Source of the DNA: Chromatocurvus sp046260215
GTDB lineage: Bacteria; Pseudomonadota; Gammaproteobacteria; Pseudomonadales; Halieaceae
DNA length: 7,684 bases
Reading direction: 5' to 3'
Assembly (NCBI GenBank): GCA_046260215.1
Contig: JBHEPQ010000322.1
Location: 1-7,684 of the forward strand
Of the stretch, positions 7,547 to 7,684 are shown piece by piece (within the stretch, counting starts at the first letter, position 1; each line of letters begins with the position of its first letter). The position numbers and the translations under genes were made by a program. The notes below the pieces were generated by a model. The model searched no databases. It was not told where the DNA came from and saw only the letters and a program-made list of their open reading frames with translations.

Positions 7547-7684
7547 ATGAGCACTGAAATGCCGGCGCCGATTGATGGCATCCGGCTGGGCACCGTTGCT
7601 GCGGGCATCGGCAAGCCGGATCGCGACGATCTGGTGCTGCTGGAGCTGGCGCCGGGCACACGCTGCGCTGCCGTATTCACCCGC
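7547..7684 (+). CDS. argJ: Glutamate N-acetyltransferase/ornithine acetyltransferase ArgJ, N-terminal part
   Basis: The first 46 codons are present and the frame runs off the window edge. After a short leader, the product reads IDGIRLGTVAAGIGKPDRDDLVLLELAPGTRCAAVFTR, matching the ArgJ N-terminus (GxRLGTxxAGIKKPxRxDLxLxxLxxGxxxAxVFT). ArgJ moves the acetyl group from N-acetylornithine to glutamate, recycling it in arginine synthesis; some members also use acetyl-CoA. The autoproteolytic threonine that splits ArgJ into two chains lies beyond the window, so catalytic competence cannot be judged. The ATG at 7547 is supported by GGAGGAA at 6 nt. secA-argJ adjacency is known in Pseudomonas-type gammaproteobacteria, while E. 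coli lacks argJ. The 123-nt gap to secA has no clear terminator or promoter and consists mostly of a 17-bp repeat. Confidence 0.93.
   Translation, partial: MSTEMPAPIDGIRLGTVAAGIGKPDRDDLVLLELAPGTRCAAVFTR

Overview
The window is the distal part of a gammaproteobacterial dcw (division and cell wall) cluster, followed by secA and argJ. All genes are on the + strand. The order is the 3' end of a probable ddl (D-Ala-D-Ala ligase), then ftsQ, ftsA, ftsZ, lpxC, secA and the 5' end of argJ. The DNA is GC-rich by eye. The proteins are strongly gammaproteobacterial: FtsZ ends in a DYFDIPTFLRRQAD tail, LpxC is 304 residues with the usual ligand spacing, and SecA is 907 residues with a CxC-x8-CH zinc tail. 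The secA-argJ adjacency fits Pseudomonas-like or Chromatiales/Ectothiorhodospira-like lineages better than enterobacteria. I cannot name a genus from sequence alone.

Layout: positions 1-63 hold the ddl tail, which overlaps the ftsQ start by 7 nt (ATGCTAG). ftsQ (57-884) is followed after 23 nt by ftsA (908-2140). A 64-nt spacer with a perfect GC palindrome leads to ftsZ (2205-3371), and a 69-nt spacer leads to lpxC (3441-4355). A 344-nt stretch (4356-4699) separates lpxC from secA (4700-7423). A 123-nt spacer made largely of a 17-bp minisatellite precedes argJ (7547 to the window end).

How the genes work together: FtsQ is a divisome scaffold in the inner membrane. FtsA is the actin-like membrane tether that binds the FtsZ tail. 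FtsZ is the tubulin-like ring protein. LpxC is the committed step of lipid A synthesis. SecA is the preprotein translocase motor. ArgJ belongs to arginine biosynthesis and is only a chromosomal neighbour.

The genes are ordinary, and I see no new defence, mobile or biosynthetic system. The unusual material lies in the junctions: a 9-nt repeat carrying the ftsQ stop codon, a palindrome and a possible second start before ftsZ, a degenerate 11-14-nt repeat array after lpxC, an uncharacterised 57-codon ORF whose stop overlaps the secA start (ATGA), and the 17-bp minisatellite before argJ, which shares a core motif with the ftsQ-ftsA repeat. FtsZ also carries a degenerate second copy of its C-terminal peptide in its linker. 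No secM, dciA/DUF721 or M23 peptidase gene is visible between lpxC and secA.
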